Positions 7,956 to 16,536 are shown, numbered from the stretch's first letter. The stretch: DNA of 64,000 nucleotides from 3-1-20CM-4-69-9 sp963833655 (GCA_963833655.1 CAWHYL010000007.1:1-64000); one strand, 5' to 3'. Translations and numbers: made by a program. The notes: generated from the sequence alone by a model not told the origin.

Positions 7956-8678
7956 CTACGTCGCAACTGCCCTATATCTGGCGATGCTCGTCGCGATCGT
8001 CCACGTCACCAGCGCCACAATGCCTGGAAAGAACCCGTAGCCGAACGCGCTGCCGTCGGTCGTCCCGTCGAGAACTGTCAGGAACGTGATGAGGAATGAG
8101 ATCGCGCCTATTAGCGCCACGATGCCAGTCCAGCGTGGGAAAACTCCCGTTCGCAGCGTTAGCAGTCCCGCCGCCATCAGGAAGGCGGCGAAGCCCATTG
8201 CGGCGACCAGGAAAGGCCCGCCCGAAGCAGTGGCCACTGCCTTACTCACGACCGGATTCACGTCGCCACCGTTCGTACTCGCGGCGGCAAGCGTCACAGA
8301 CGCCATCGCTATTCCCGCCATCCCCGTCAGGGCACCGCCGAACGCGACGCGAGCGAGTTGTGCAGACCCGCGAATCGGAGACTCCGCGCCCCCGAGCACG
8401 CTCCGCATCGCACCCATGAAGTGCAAGAAGACGAAGCCCGCGAGCAGCATTAGGAAAGCACTGATGCGGCCATGCCACTGATTGTCACGCGCCCAGTTCA
8501 CCCACGCCTGATCAGGTTCGTTGTAATGGGGTGTCAGTCCACCGTTTGTGAACCAGCCAACAACGAACAGCGGGGCGAACACCGCACCGGAAAGGGCCAA
8601 GAGCCGCTGCCACGACCCGGGGAGCGCGTCAGCCGCAGTGTCGGAGGTTTGCGGAGTCGGTACGAGTTGCGTCGTCAT
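7956..8678 (-). CDS. uncharacterised multi-helix membrane protein
   Basis: The 240-residue protein begins MTTQLVPTPQTSDTAADALP and contains about seven hydrophobic segments, with a hydrophilic loop after the first (NEPDQAWVNWARDNQWHGR). I do not recognise a named family with confidence. Its start ATG overlaps the stop of the DUF4386-like gene by four bases, so the two are translated from one message and probably act together in the membrane. The role is unknown. Confidence 0.7.
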   Translation of the reverse strand: MTTQLVPTPQTSDTAADALPGSWQRLLALSGAVFAPLFVVGWFTNGGLTPHYNEPDQAWVNWARDNQWHGRISAFLMLLAGFVFLHFMGAMRSVLGGAESPIRGSAQLARVAFGGALTGMAGIAMASVTLAAASTNGGDVNPVVSKAVATASGGPFLVAAMGFAAFLMAAGLLTLRTGVFPRWTGIVALIGAISFLITFLTVLDGTTDGSAFGYGFFPGIVALVTWTIATSIARYRAVAT

Positions 8679-9361
8679 CGGCTGCCCTCGGAAAGGATCG
8701 GCGCATCGGACCTGAACCCCCAGATCGTGCAGTACACGCCGAGGAACAACTCCCACAGGGCTTCGGGAATCGTCGCGAGGCCCTGCAGGCTGCCGCTTGG
8801 GTGGCCACCGCGGAACATGGCGATCGTGCCCGTGAGGATGATCAGCGGCCCGGCGATAAGCCCGAGCCAGGTCCACGCGCGTGGCACGAGTTGTGTGCGG
8901 TACATCATGTAACCGAGGATCAACCCGTTCCCCCAGCCGACCATCCAACCCGGGCCGAGGATGAATGTCCAGTCCTTGATCGCCGCGAGCGTGTAAGCGA
9001 CCGTCGCTTCGCTCGCGCCCGCAGACTGCTGTTGCAAGGTGGCGATGCCGAGCATCGCGAGGATGCCGACGAGGATGAACGTGCTCTCCACGATCCTCGC
9101 CGTCACGTAGCCAATCGACAGGTCCTCGAACTGCCGCCTCATGATCGGGACGATCACGACTGCAGTTCCGATGTTCGCGAGGATCAGCAGCAACTCCAGC
9201 AGCGCTCCGAGATAGATCTTGTTGACGTTCCCAGCGCCCGCGACGAAGGCCACCGGATGACGGAGCGCAGGCTCGTACAGCACCAGCGCCGGGATGGACG
9301 TGATGAACGTAAGGAGGTAGAGCACACCGAACCAGCGCGCTCGCTTTTGATCCGCAGACAC
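8675..9361 (-). CDS. DUF4386-family membrane protein
   Basis: This 228-residue protein starts MSADQKRARWFGVLYLLTFI and has about six membrane segments. The motif GVLYLLTFITSIPALVLY near the N-terminus and the loop KIYLGALLELLLILANIGTA are typical of DUF4386. The function of the family is not established. It is first in a two-gene operon and overlaps the next gene by four bases. Confidence 0.82.
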   Translation of the reverse strand: MSADQKRARWFGVLYLLTFITSIPALVLYEPALRHPVAFVAGAGNVNKIYLGALLELLLILANIGTAVVIVPIMRRQFEDLSIGYVTARIVESTFILVGILAMLGIATLQQQSAGASEATVAYTLAAIKDWTFILGPGWMVGWGNGLILGYMMYRTQLVPRAWTWLGLIAGPLIILTGTIAMFRGGHPSGSLQGLATIPEALWELFLGVYCTIWGFRSDAPILSEGSR

Positions 9362-9559
9362 CCCTGGCCCCTTTCCCCGGTGAAAGTCACTAAGACGCGA
9401 AATATTCGGGCGTGACGCTATAGGCCGGTTGACCTGCTTTCAACTCGCAAGAGCCGAAAGCCGATCCAAACGTCCTGGTGGTTGCATCCAACCCGGAGAG
9501 GCGTGTAGAGGATCCACGACGGCTTTACGAGGTCGACTTCGGTTACGGCGCACCGCGTC

Positions 9560-9853
9560 TTGTGGGGTCATGAATCCGACGAGGTGCGTTACGGACGTTC
9601 CGTCGCGCGCTCGAACGTGCAGGTGACACTTCAGCGACTCGCGGAGGACGGCCACGTCAGGAAGCTTGGCCGTGGGGCATATCGGCTCTCGAGCGAGTCT
9701 CGTGACGCCGATCCGCTCGCGCCTCCGGCTGACCCGGCCGCATCTGAGGCTGAGCGCAAGAAGGAGAACCGACATCAGGCCGCTGTCAAGGCCGCCGAAA
9801 CGCGGCGGAGGAATCGGGAGGCTGCCGCCAGCAGAAGTAGCGCGAAGGTCTAA
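9560..9853 (+). CDS. short winged-helix-like protein, possibly a truncated gene
   Basis: The 97-residue frame contains RSNVQVTLQRLAEDGHVRKL followed by GRGAYRL, which resembles the recognition helix and wing of a winged helix-turn-helix. A charged tail rich in Arg, Ala and Glu follows. The first half of the expected domain is missing and an in-frame stop lies at 9506, so this may be the remnant of a longer regulator. A strong hairpin starts five bases after the stop, which supports a real transcript end here. The start is uncertain. Confidence 0.45.
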   Translation: MWGHESDEVRYGRSVARSNVQVTLQRLAEDGHVRKLGRGAYRLSSESRDADPLAPPADPAASEAERKKENRHQAAVKAAETRRRNREAAASRSSAKV

Positions 9854-9857
9854 GAAA

Positions 9858-9889
9858 CTGGCCCCCGGCGCTGACACGTCGGGGGCCAG
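9858..9889 (+). terminator. hairpin terminator after the winged-helix gene
   Basis: CTGGCCCCCG at 9858-9867 pairs perfectly with CGGGGGCCAG at 9880-9889 around a 12-base loop. It starts five bases after the stop codon at 9853. Confidence 0.7.
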
Positions 9890-10461
9890 AAATCGACCGA
9901 AGGGACTCCGGTCATGGCAAGCGTACCTCGTCGTCGCGACGTTCCGACCCTGCGCGCGGTCGTCGCATTTCCAGAAGTTGAGGAGCTCATACGTGCGATA
10001 GATGCCGCGCGCGTGGAACCGGGCCCGAACGGACGCGATTCTCTGATCCTGACGCCACATGGGCGACCGAGTTGCACGCGCAAAGCGACAAGTTGTAACA
10101 GAGTTGCCAACCACACTCGTTGCCGAATGCTGGCAGATCAGTCGAGTCGACAGCGGCAACTTCTCCGTACTTGGGCCCCTAACTTTGCGAGGCCGAATAG
10201 CAGGCAAGCAAAGACGACCAGATTGGGCGAGCGCCCTGCCCACGTAGTCGGGTATTACCGCTACTCCGTCGCCCCGTTGAGGCTCAGCGAGCGGGACTCC
10301 GATCTGCGCGGGGGTACCTCTCTCAGTGTGGCGCGGGTGTGGTCGAGAGCTTCGAAGTGACTCGTAAAATCGCGTTGCTCCACTGTTTCTCGATTCATGG
10401 CTGCTAGCGACTGCAGGACGAGAGAACCGCGGCCAGCTTCCTGTCCACATGCAGCCACTCG
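9890..10461. other. region without a convincing gene
   Basis: Open frames cross this stretch on both strands (for example 9914-10360 plus and 9440-10450 minus), but none shows a recognisable domain. The sequence near 10285-10320 resembles the leader of the phage-like module at 10760-10795, so it may be another eroded copy edge. Confidence 0.35.
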
Positions 10462-11399
10462 TTAGGAGGTCGACCCCAGCTCCTCGCCAGCGAGGACGTG
10501 CTCAAGCAGCGCAGCGAGCACGGTTTCGTCCAGCGATGCGAGCCGCACCAAGCCCGCATACAAACGCTCCAGCTCTCTCTCCGATAGGGACTCGAGATCC
10601 ACCCCAGCAGGCGCGTCGCTAGGGCGTACCGTTTGTCGCCAGCGCAGAAGGATTTCCGCGGCGCGCGGATCTGAGACGGCGCGCTCGCGCAAGCCGCGCT
10701 CGATCTCCGCGTCAGAAGGAGGCTCACGCTCTCTGCGCGTTGCGCGTACCCGGCGCTCGTGAATCGCGGGACTCCTAACTGCGCGGGGGTGCCACCCTCC
10801 GGGCTGGCGGCTTGCCATCCGCTTACCGTGCGGCCGTTCGGCTCCTCTTTGCGAACTCGATCACTTCGCCGAGCCATCACGGGACGGGTTGCAACCGCGC
10901 CGCCCTGAGTGGGAGGCCCGGTCTTGAACTCCAGGAGCCGAACGGGCTTCGCTGTCATGTCCGCAAGCACCTGAAACTTCCGGATCTGCTCACTGCGCAG
11001 GCGGTCAGATGGTCCCTTCACCTCGCAAAAGAACCAATCCGAGAGATCCCGCGCATACATCAGGAGATCTGGTCCCTGCGCACGGCCTTTACTTCGGTCG
11101 CGGAGCACATCCCGGACGGGAGGCGGCAGTAGCTGGGCAACGATGTCCTGCTTCCTGGGATGCGTTCCGAATTCGTACTTCTCGACCAGCGACAGGTAGC
11201 CAGTGGCGTGGTGAAGCACAATGGCGCCCAGCCACTCGTAGAAGTGGACGCCCGGCTGCGAGGTGGCGAGGCGAAGGTCGTCGTCATCGAAGAGATCTGG
11301 GAACTTCTTTCTCCACTCTGGAGCCAAGTGCCCACTCTTCCAACGCGCTGCCTGGGGCCGCTCAATCTGGATCTCCCCGATCCTCGTGATCCCATTCAT
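10404..11399 (-). CDS. VRR-NUC/PD-(D/E)XK nuclease domain protein with an out-of-register tail
   Basis: The first 180 or so residues form a nuclease-like domain. GPDLLMYARDLSDWFFCEVK then GPSDRLRSEQ contains the D...ExK active-site pattern of VRR-NUC nucleases, which cut branched or damaged DNA and are common in phages and mobile elements. Upstream is a helical domain with WKSGHLAPEWRKKFPDLF. From about 10860 onward the open frame runs over copy 1 of the phage-like module in a different register and has no domain character, so the native C-terminus was probably lost and the remaining 150 residues are accidental. The domain call is moderate; the end is doubtful. Confidence 0.6.
   Translation of the reverse strand: MNGITRIGEIQIERPQAARWKSGHLAPEWRKKFPDLFDDDDLRLATSQPGVHFYEWLGAIVLHHATGYLSLVEKYEFGTHPRKQDIVAQLLPPPVRDVLRDRSKGRAQGPDLLMYARDLSDWFFCEVKGPSDRLRSEQIRKFQVLADMTAKPVRLLEFKTGPPTQGGAVATRPVMARRSDRVRKEEPNGRTVSGWQAASPEGGTPAQLGVPRFTSAGYAQRAESVSLLLTRRSSAACASAPSQIRAPRKSFCAGDKRYALATRLLGWISSPYRRESWSVCMRAWCGSHRWTKPCSLRCLSTSSLARSWGRPPNEWLHVDRKLAAVLSSCSR
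10462..10818 (-). CDS. phage-like (terminase small-subunit-like) module, copy 1
   Basis: The 118-residue frame carries a module that recurs in this window. DAEIERGLRERAVSDPRAAE then ILLRWRQ is followed by a C-terminal helical part, ELERLYAGLVRLASLDETVL. Copy 2 (12405-12869) shares the first motif almost identically, and copy 3 (13749-14193) shares the pattern. The layout, a basic N-terminal region then 'DEIE-LRRRA---A-LLRW', is reminiscent of small terminase subunits of actinophages, but this is a resemblance only. The start is uncertain. The frame overlaps the C-terminal part of the nuclease frame at 10404-11399, which reads it in another register. Confidence 0.5.
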   Translation of the reverse strand: MASRQPGGWHPRAVRSPAIHERRVRATRREREPPSDAEIERGLRERAVSDPRAAEILLRWRQTVRPSDAPAGVDLESLSERELERLYAGLVRLASLDETVLAALLEHVLAGEELGSTS

Positions 11400-11423
11400 G
11401 GGCGTCCAGCCACGCTAATTGTC

Positions 11424-11615
11424 CTACGCCTCCGCGAGCAAGCTCCCAACTAGCGCTCGTAGCTCCTCCTCGGGCAAGGCAGCAACCCTCAGGAGGCCCA
11501 CGTGCAACCGCTCGAGCTCGCGTTCTTTGTTCACGCGCGAGGACTACAAGCTCGAGTCCAGCTCGTCGTCGGCCAGCACGTGCTCGACCAGCGCGGCGAG
11601 GACACTCTCGTCCAT
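11424..11615 (-). pseudogene. scrambled fragment of the phage-like module, copy 4
   Basis: Two pieces of the module lie side by side. MDESVLAALVEHVL to a stop at 11544 matches the very end of copies 1 and 2. Then ERELERLHVGLLRVAALPEE to a stop at 11424 matches the part that normally comes just before it. The order is therefore inverted compared with an intact copy, which points to rearrangement or tandem partial duplication. The bases after the first stop (about 11523-11550) are also shared with the 3' flank of copy 2 near 12387-12415. Confidence 0.6.
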
Positions 11616-11681
11616 CGCCGACGTCGGCGCGTTGACTTAATCACGTAAACCACCTCGGTAACGCCAACCTCTCGGCTGGGG

Positions 11682-12203
11682 TTAACCGACGTCGTGTGTC
11701 ATCTGGTCGATGCACACCGTGATCGCCAGGATCAGCGCGTCGTCTTGCTCCGAGTCGATCTCGATGCCGTACGTATCCCGCACTCTGAACCACCGCTTCG
11801 ACACCTCAGCGACATCGTCACCGCCCCGTTCGATCTTGTACTCGTGGTCGACGATGTTGCCCTTTGCCTCCATGTCCTCGCCGCCCTCGACGTCGATCGA
11901 GAAGCGTTCGCGCAACGGGCTTATGAGCGCCTTCTTCACAGTCGCCACGGTCTTGCCGTCGCGCTCGATCTCCATCTTGTCGCGCACGCTCAGCTTCTTC
12001 TCCTGGATCGTGAACACCTCGTCGCCGCTGAGCGTCTCGAGGACGAGCGTGTCGCGGATCCGCAGCGCCTTGCCGTTCACCTTGAACGCGCGCTCGCCGC
12101 CGTCGGTCTCAATCCAGTAGTCGTCGCCGATCGCGAACATCTTCTCGCGCATTTGGTACTTCGTCCCCCCGTCGTCGTCGCGACGGCCTCTCAACAGCGG
12201 CAT
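11682..12203 (-). CDS. LURP-one-related family protein
   Basis: The protein of 173 residues begins MPLLRGRRDDDGGTKYQMRE and is a chain of short beta strands: YWIETDGGERAFKVNGKALR, IRDTLVLETLSGDEVFTIQE and VRDKMEIERDGKTVATVKKA. This is the pattern of the LURP-one (tubby-like C-terminal) beta barrel. In bacteria its function is unknown; relatives bind membranes or phospholipid. I chose ATG 12203 over the frame start at 12221. It sits among the phage-like module copies but looks intact and chromosomal. Confidence 0.8.
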   Translation of the reverse strand: MPLLRGRRDDDGGTKYQMREKMFAIGDDYWIETDGGERAFKVNGKALRIRDTLVLETLSGDEVFTIQEKKLSVRDKMEIERDGKTVATVKKALISPLRERFSIDVEGGEDMEAKGNIVDHEYKIERGGDDVAEVSKRWFRVRDTYGIEIDSEQDDALILAITVCIDQMTHDVG

Positions 12204-12404
12204 CTCAAGTCTCCTTCCCACCGGGAATGTCCCCCACGACTCTACGCCCCCCGCAGCTTCTCGTCCTCAGCGCGGAGGCCGTGGTCGGCGCGCCGCAGCC
12301 CGCGTTCGGGCCTCGCGATGTCGCCCCGACCACCGCGCGGCCTGGAGTCCCGCGCGCTCGGGGTGCAACTCGTCGTCGGCCGTTTCCTTGTTCACGCGCG
12401 AGGA

Positions 12405-12869
12405 CTACGAACTCGAGGCGAGCCCGTCCCCGTCGCCGAGCACGTGCTCGACCAGCGCGGCGAGGACGGGTTCGTCCATCGACGCGAGCTTGACCAAACC
12501 CGCATGCAGACGCTCCAGCTGTGCCTCCGACGTGGCGTCGACATCCACACCCGGAGTGACATCGGGAGGACGCACCCTTTGCCGCCAACGGAGAGGAATC
12601 TCGGCAGCGCGGGGATCCGAGACCGCGCGCTCACGCAAACCACGTTCGATCTCGGCGTCAGGCGGAGGCTCACTCTTACTGCGCCGCCACGGCTTGATGG
12701 CCCGGCCTTCGAGCCCTGTGGGGTGCCAAGATTCGGACCGCGTCCGCGGAATCGCGGTGGTGACGCAGATCTTGGCACCACGCCCGTGCTCGCGGGCATC
12801 GCCGGCGAGCGCTGACGCATCGGCGGCCTGCGGGAAATGAGTCGCCGCCGTCCGTCGTTGAGACCTCAA
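12405..12869 (-). CDS. phage-like (terminase small-subunit-like) module, copy 2
   Basis: The C-terminal 90 residues are nearly the same as copy 1: DAEIERGLRERAVSDPRAAE, then LRWRQ, then LERLHAGLVKLASMDEPVLA and LVEHVL. The N-terminal 60 residues of the open frame (up to about 12680) show no similarity to the other copies and may not be translated. The first motif differs from copy 1 by only a few residues, so the two copies separated recently or have exchanged sequence. Function unknown; resemblance to small terminase subunits is weak evidence. Confidence 0.5.
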   Translation of the reverse strand: MRSQRRTAATHFPQAADASALAGDAREHGRGAKICVTTAIPRTRSESWHPTGLEGRAIKPWRRSKSEPPPDAEIERGLRERAVSDPRAAEIPLRWRQRVRPPDVTPGVDVDATSEAQLERLHAGLVKLASMDEPVLAALVEHVLGDGDGLASSS

Positions 12870-12873
12870 TGGA

Positions 12874-13377
12874 ATGCGTCACGCGCGGGGAGAGACGGTG
12901 ACCGAGGCGGCTGGCTGGCGGCCGCCGAGCTGGGTCGTGCCGCTGTTCGGGTTGGCGGCCCTGCTGCTGTTGCCGTGGGTCGTCATGCTGCTCTTCGCGT
13001 TGCCCTCCGCGCACCGCTCGGCGCACTGGGACATCGCCTGGGCCGGCTTCGACGTCGCGCTGGCGCTGCTGCTCTTCGCCGTGGCGGTCGCCGCCTGGCG
13101 GCGCTCGCCCTGGCTCGAAGGTGCGGCGACGGCGACCGCGACGCTCCTGTTCGTCGACGCCTGGTTCGACGTTCTCACCTCGTCGACCAAGGCGGAGTTC
13201 GTCGTGGCGGTCGTCGAGGCGGCGCTCGTCGAGCTGCCGCTCGCCGTCCTCTGCCTGGTGCTCGCCCGCGACGTTGAACGCCGTCTGTACGTGCTGCCGT
13301 TCGGTCCTGCCGTACCGGCGCGGCCGCGCTTCGAGCTGATCGAGCAGCCCGCGGAAGCCGAGCGGCTGAGCGCCTGA
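12874..13377 (+). CDS. four-helix membrane protein of unknown function
   Basis: The 167-residue protein has four clear hydrophobic segments: PPSWVVPLFGLAALLLLPWV, DVALALLLFAVAVAAW, the stretch around ATATATLLFVDAWFDVLTS, and ALVELPLAVLCLVLA. These are followed by a cytoplasmic tail. The conserved-looking pieces HWDIAWAGFDVAL and WLEGAATATATLLFVDAWFD are familiar from uncharacterised actinobacterial membrane proteins. A GTG at 12898 is an alternative start that would remove eight residues. No operon partner. Confidence 0.72.
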   Translation: MRHARGETVTEAAGWRPPSWVVPLFGLAALLLLPWVVMLLFALPSAHRSAHWDIAWAGFDVALALLLFAVAVAAWRRSPWLEGAATATATLLFVDAWFDVLTSSTKAEFVVAVVEAALVELPLAVLCLVLARDVERRLYVLPFGPAVPARPRFELIEQPAEAERLSA

Positions 13378-13748
13378 TCAGGCCGCCGGCTCGCGCGTCC
13401 CGACGGGCGAGCGCCGCTCGTACTCGAGCCCGTTTAACCCGTCGCGACGCGCCGATACCCGCCGCTGATCCAGTCGACGCCGAGGCGGCCGTCCTCCTCC
13501 GATGCCTGCTCCCATCCGTCGGTGCGACGGCGCGGAAGTCCCAATCGCAGGGGGGTGCCGGCCCTCCCAGCGGATTCGGGTCTCGAGACGACGATCGACC
13601 TCGACTCGTGCCTACAAGCGTCTAGCCGCAGCCACAGCCCGAACCGCACCGCCCAGAAGCGCGCGCGTTAGCAGGGCTTTCTTTGATCGGCACGAGCCGA
13701 TGACCCCCAGCTACGGGGTTCGGAGGTCAGACCGAGCGTGGCACCAGG
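13378..13748. other. non-coding stretch
   Basis: No supported gene. The sequence near 13530-13560 resembles the leader found upstream of copy 1 of the phage-like module, so part of this stretch may be an eroded copy edge. Confidence 0.35.
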
Positions 13749-14193
13749 CTACGAGGATGAGAGCAGGCGAGCAAGCTCGTCCTCGTCGAGACGAGCCAGA
13801 CGCAGAAGCCCCGCATACAAGCCCTCCAGTTCCTCTTCTCCCATCTCCTCGAGACCCAGTCCGGAGGGGGAAGAACGAGGTCTGGAGAGCCATCTGAGCA
13901 GCACCTCGGCGTCCTTGGCGGACTCGACCGCCCGACGACGAAGGCCGATCTCGATCGCCTCGTCAGAAGGCGCTGGATCCGGGGGGCAAATCCCTGCGCT
14001 TGGCGCGGAGGGCCGCGCTCCGCTTCCCGGCTTCCCGTGCTGTCTCTGATGTGAACGGTGGGCCTTCTGGGGGTTGGCGTCGGGTCGGTGTGGGGGCTTC
14101 GTCGGCGTTCGCTGCGGCGTTCACGGCTTCCCATACGGCGTTGTCACAACCCGCCTTCTGGAGTGTCTCTGCGTTGCCGGACCGTCGCCGCAC
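13749..14193 (-). pseudogene. phage-like (terminase small-subunit-like) module, copy 3, one frameshift
   Basis: This copy shows the longest module. The N-terminal frame (from 14193) contains PPFTSETAREAGKRSAALRA then KRRDLPP, a basic region typical of DNA-binding phage proteins. The C-terminal frame continues with PSDEAIEIGLRRRAVESAKD, then AEVLLRWL, and ends with LEGLYAGLLRLARLDEDELA. The two frames join at a run of six G bases (13981-13986; C on the coding strand), where removing one base restores a single protein of about 147 residues. A one-base slip in this run, real or a sequencing error, explains the break. It lies 3' of the tRNA-Thr gene, the usual place for integrated elements. Confidence 0.6.
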
Positions 14194-14316
14194 GACACGA
14201 CGATCCTAAGAGGTCCACCAGACACGAATTCCCGGCCGTCTCAGGACTCGGGACGACTGCAGCCAAGACGCCTGTTTTTGCAGCCAACACTCCGTCGCCG
14301 CGCCTTCCGGTCCAAC

Positions 14317-14340
14317 AAAAAACCCCGCCTGAGCGGGGCT
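14317..14340 (-). terminator. intrinsic terminator of tRNA-Thr
   Basis: Read on the minus strand, CCCCGC-TCAG-GCGGGG (14338 to 14323) is followed by a run of six T. It lies about 10 bases after the tRNA 3' end. Confidence 0.88.
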
Positions 14341-14349
14341 TTAGCAGAA

Positions 14350-14421
14350 GCCCTCTTCCGGACTCGAACCGGAGACCCCCTCCTTACCATGGAGGTGCTC
14401 TACCAACTGAGCTAAGAGGGC
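14350..14421 (-). tRNA. tRNA-Thr(GGT)
   Basis: The 72-nt gene folds as a full cloverleaf. The acceptor stem is GCCCTCT with AGAGGGC. The D arm contains GCTCAGTTGGTAGAGC. The anticodon stem CCTCC/GGAGG holds loop ATGGTAA with anticodon GGT, and the T arm has TTCGAGT. The CCA end is not encoded. A terminator follows. Its 3' half is repeated at 33385-33426 on the other strand. Confidence 0.95.
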
Positions 14422-15027
14422 AAGGCCGCCACTGTAGCGGGATCGCGAAACAAAGATGCCCTCCGAGGGCCTCTTTTCCTCCTGTGGGAAGGTTGTGGGA
14501 GGTCTCACGGGGCCAGCGTGATCGCCGTGCCCCACTCCAGGAGCCTCCGCGGTCCCATCCACACGAAAACCGTTGGCCGGCCACAGACACCACTCTTGGT
14601 GGCTGAACCGTTGTTTCACATTCTTCCGGCGGCTTGATGCCGATGCTCAGATCTGGTCTACATGCGCGCGCGCGTGTAGCCCGAAAGGCTGCCAGTGGCC
14701 TTCTGGTACGTGACCAGGCAGTCGATCAGTGAAATGCACGGTCTCAGCCGTGATGTACCGAGCCTTCTACCGATGCTGGGGTCGACAGCCGCGCTGAGTT
14801 GCGTCATTCCACAGTCGTGGAGACGGGCAGGAGTTTGTTCGACGCACCAGTGCCGATCGGAAGAGGAATGTTCAGGAACCCGCTAGCGACCCAGGCCTGT
14901 CCGGGAACGACCCTGAGCACGTGTCGGCGGGGCTGGTCGTTGCAGAGCGCGCCGGCCTCGCGACGCGACTCAGCCGGTCACGGGAACCGCAGGTGGGTCG
15001 GACATGCTCGCAACGCGCGGCGAGCGA
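14422..15027. other. non-coding stretch upstream of tRNA-Thr
   Basis: No supported gene in 606 bases. The tRNA promoter must lie within the first part. An alternating CG tract occurs at about 14665-14678 (ATGCGCGCGCGCGTGT). Confidence 0.4.
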
Positions 15028-15291
15028 CTAGTGCTCGACTAGCAGCACCAGGGTCTCGGGCAGCACCCCGTCAAACGCCATCGCTTCCGCCGCCTCCTCG
15101 GTCTCCATCGCCGCCATCACGGCGCCCATGTCGGCAACATCCATCAAGACCCCGACCCGCGTCGGCTGCTCCGGATCCACGAAGGTACGAATATTCGTGA
15201 CGCCCAGCGGGCCAAAGAACTCCTCCCGCTTCGGTGACGCGAGCCAATGGTCTGTGTCCTTGACGTGGTGGTAACCGAACACCGTCGGCAT
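15028..15291 (-). CDS. small dimeric alpha/beta-barrel-like protein, function unknown
   Basis: The 87-residue protein begins MPTVFGYHHVKDTDHWLASP and ends with a short beta strand (TLVLLVEH). Its length and strand-helix pattern, with VGVLMDVADMGAVMAAMETE in the middle, resemble ferredoxin-like stress-responsive A/B barrel proteins. No catalytic residue can be named. The ATG at 15291 is preceded by GAGGAG at a good distance. It is a single gene. Confidence 0.6.
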   Translation of the reverse strand: MPTVFGYHHVKDTDHWLASPKREEFFGPLGVTNIRTFVDPEQPTRVGVLMDVADMGAVMAAMETEEAAEAMAFDGVLPETLVLLVEH

Positions 15292-15441
15292 CACAACTCC
15301 TCTCGGTCGTACGGTGACCCCCGCGGATGGGACTATCTCACCCGCAGCAACAGAGATCCAGGGCGTCGACGGCTCCGTTCGCGGCGGGACGACGACAGCG
15401 TAGGCCAGCGTTCGCGAACGTCACCCAAGCCACTTGTCCGA

Positions 15442-16085
15442 TCAGCGGCCTGCGCTTACTTGTTGGCGCTGAAGCCGACGGAGCTCGCGCACGCTGTCGG
15501 CGTCTTTCTCTCGCCGTGCAACGGTAAGCGTGGCGAGCAGATCTGAGAGCGCCTCGACGAGGAACGAGTGTTGACCTCTTCGAAAGCTGGCTGCGCGGGG
15601 TGCAAGCTGCTCGTATGTACCGCTGACCACGGGGACGATGTCGATCGAGCCGTAGTCGGAGTCGAGGAGATGATCGAAGGTCGCCGGATCGGCTGGGTTC
15701 GGTAACCAGTTGGCGCGTGCGGCGACACTCGCAGGCGTCGCTTGCTCCTGGACCCAGCCGTGCTCGCCGGCTGCGTTCGTCTCCCAGTGACCAAACGCGG
15801 CATCCTCGTACTGACGCGCATGAATAGCTTGCAGGGCGCGACCCAACCGCTCGAGGTTCTCGTGGTCAAGCGAAGAGTGATGTCGAGGTCTCCGGGCTCG
15901 AGCGCGACACCGTGAAGCAGCGCCGCGGCAGATCCCGTCACGACATATTCAACCCCGTGCTCGTTGAGCACGTCCAGCAACGCCTCGACATTCGGCTTTG
16001 TGCGTTCCACTTCGGCCAAGAAGTTTGTCGCGTTTCGCTTTCGCGAGGGATCGTGGCTGCCGCGAACCAACCGCGGGCGGAACAC
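15442..16085 (-). pseudogene. nucleotidyltransferase (MNT/AbiEii-like), frameshifted
   Basis: The N-terminal frame shows VEYVVTGSAAALLHGVALEP then GDLDITL, with the GSAA(x)nDxDI pattern of polymerase-beta-like nucleotidyltransferases found in toxin-antitoxin and phage-defence modules. At about 15875 the frame breaks, and the rest (DHENLERLGRALQAIHARQY and onward to a stop at 15442) is in another frame. A single-base indel explains the break. The whole protein would be about 210 residues. No partner antitoxin gene is seen. Confidence 0.68.
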
Positions 16086-16536
16086 ACTCTTGAACCTCGA
16101 CGAACCGCTTGAACAAGCCTTCCCCCAAAGTGCGCCTGCAACAGTGCTCGTCCTCAGCGTCGAGGAAGACCGAATGAGTCGACCACGGAAGCCGCTACGC
16201 CTCGCTCACGGGTGTGGCCGCAGCACGAAGCTGGATCAGCAGCTAGGCCCGAGGCTCCACACGATTCGCTGCAGAGCCAGCCGAGCAGCCAAGGTCGCCG
16301 TCATCTCAGGACCTGGGGCAAAGCCGGGAAGCGCGGCACGGCCGGGTCAGCGCGGCCACTACAGGGGTCCAAAACCCCCGTAAAGCGGAGGTTTGTCTGA
16401 ACCGAGTGCTTCGAGCACCTCCCTGATGAGGAGGGGATCGAGATGGCGAAGGTCGCCGTCGCGGCCCCCCTGAGAGAAACGGACCGGATGCTTGGGGACA
16501 GCTTTGCGGACACCCGACGGCGTGAGGTCGGTCGCG
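16086..16536. other. non-coding stretch with a terminator
   Basis: No supported gene. It holds the probable tetR terminator at 16371-16394. Confidence 0.4.
16371..16394 (-). terminator. probable terminator of the TetR gene
   Basis: On the minus strand, AAACCTCCG and CGGGGGTTTT pair around CTTTA with one mismatch, and the 3' arm ends in four T. It lies 143 bases after the tetR stop. Confidence 0.5.

Noticed and set aside
9914..10360. Plus-strand 148-codon frame beginning MASVPRRRDVPTLRAV
   Set aside because: The first 40 residues look partly protein-like, but the rest is basic low-complexity sequence and no ribosome site or homologue is recognised.
9440..10450. Long minus-strand open frame of 336 codons
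   Set aside because: No domain, signal or ribosome site, low-complexity Arg/Ser/Pro composition, and it overlaps a better plus-strand candidate with a terminator. High-GC sequence gives long chance frames.
10462..14193. CRISPR array or prophage core
   Set aside because: No regular short repeats with unique spacers are seen, and no capsid, portal, tail or large terminase gene occurs. Only a small phage-like module recurs.
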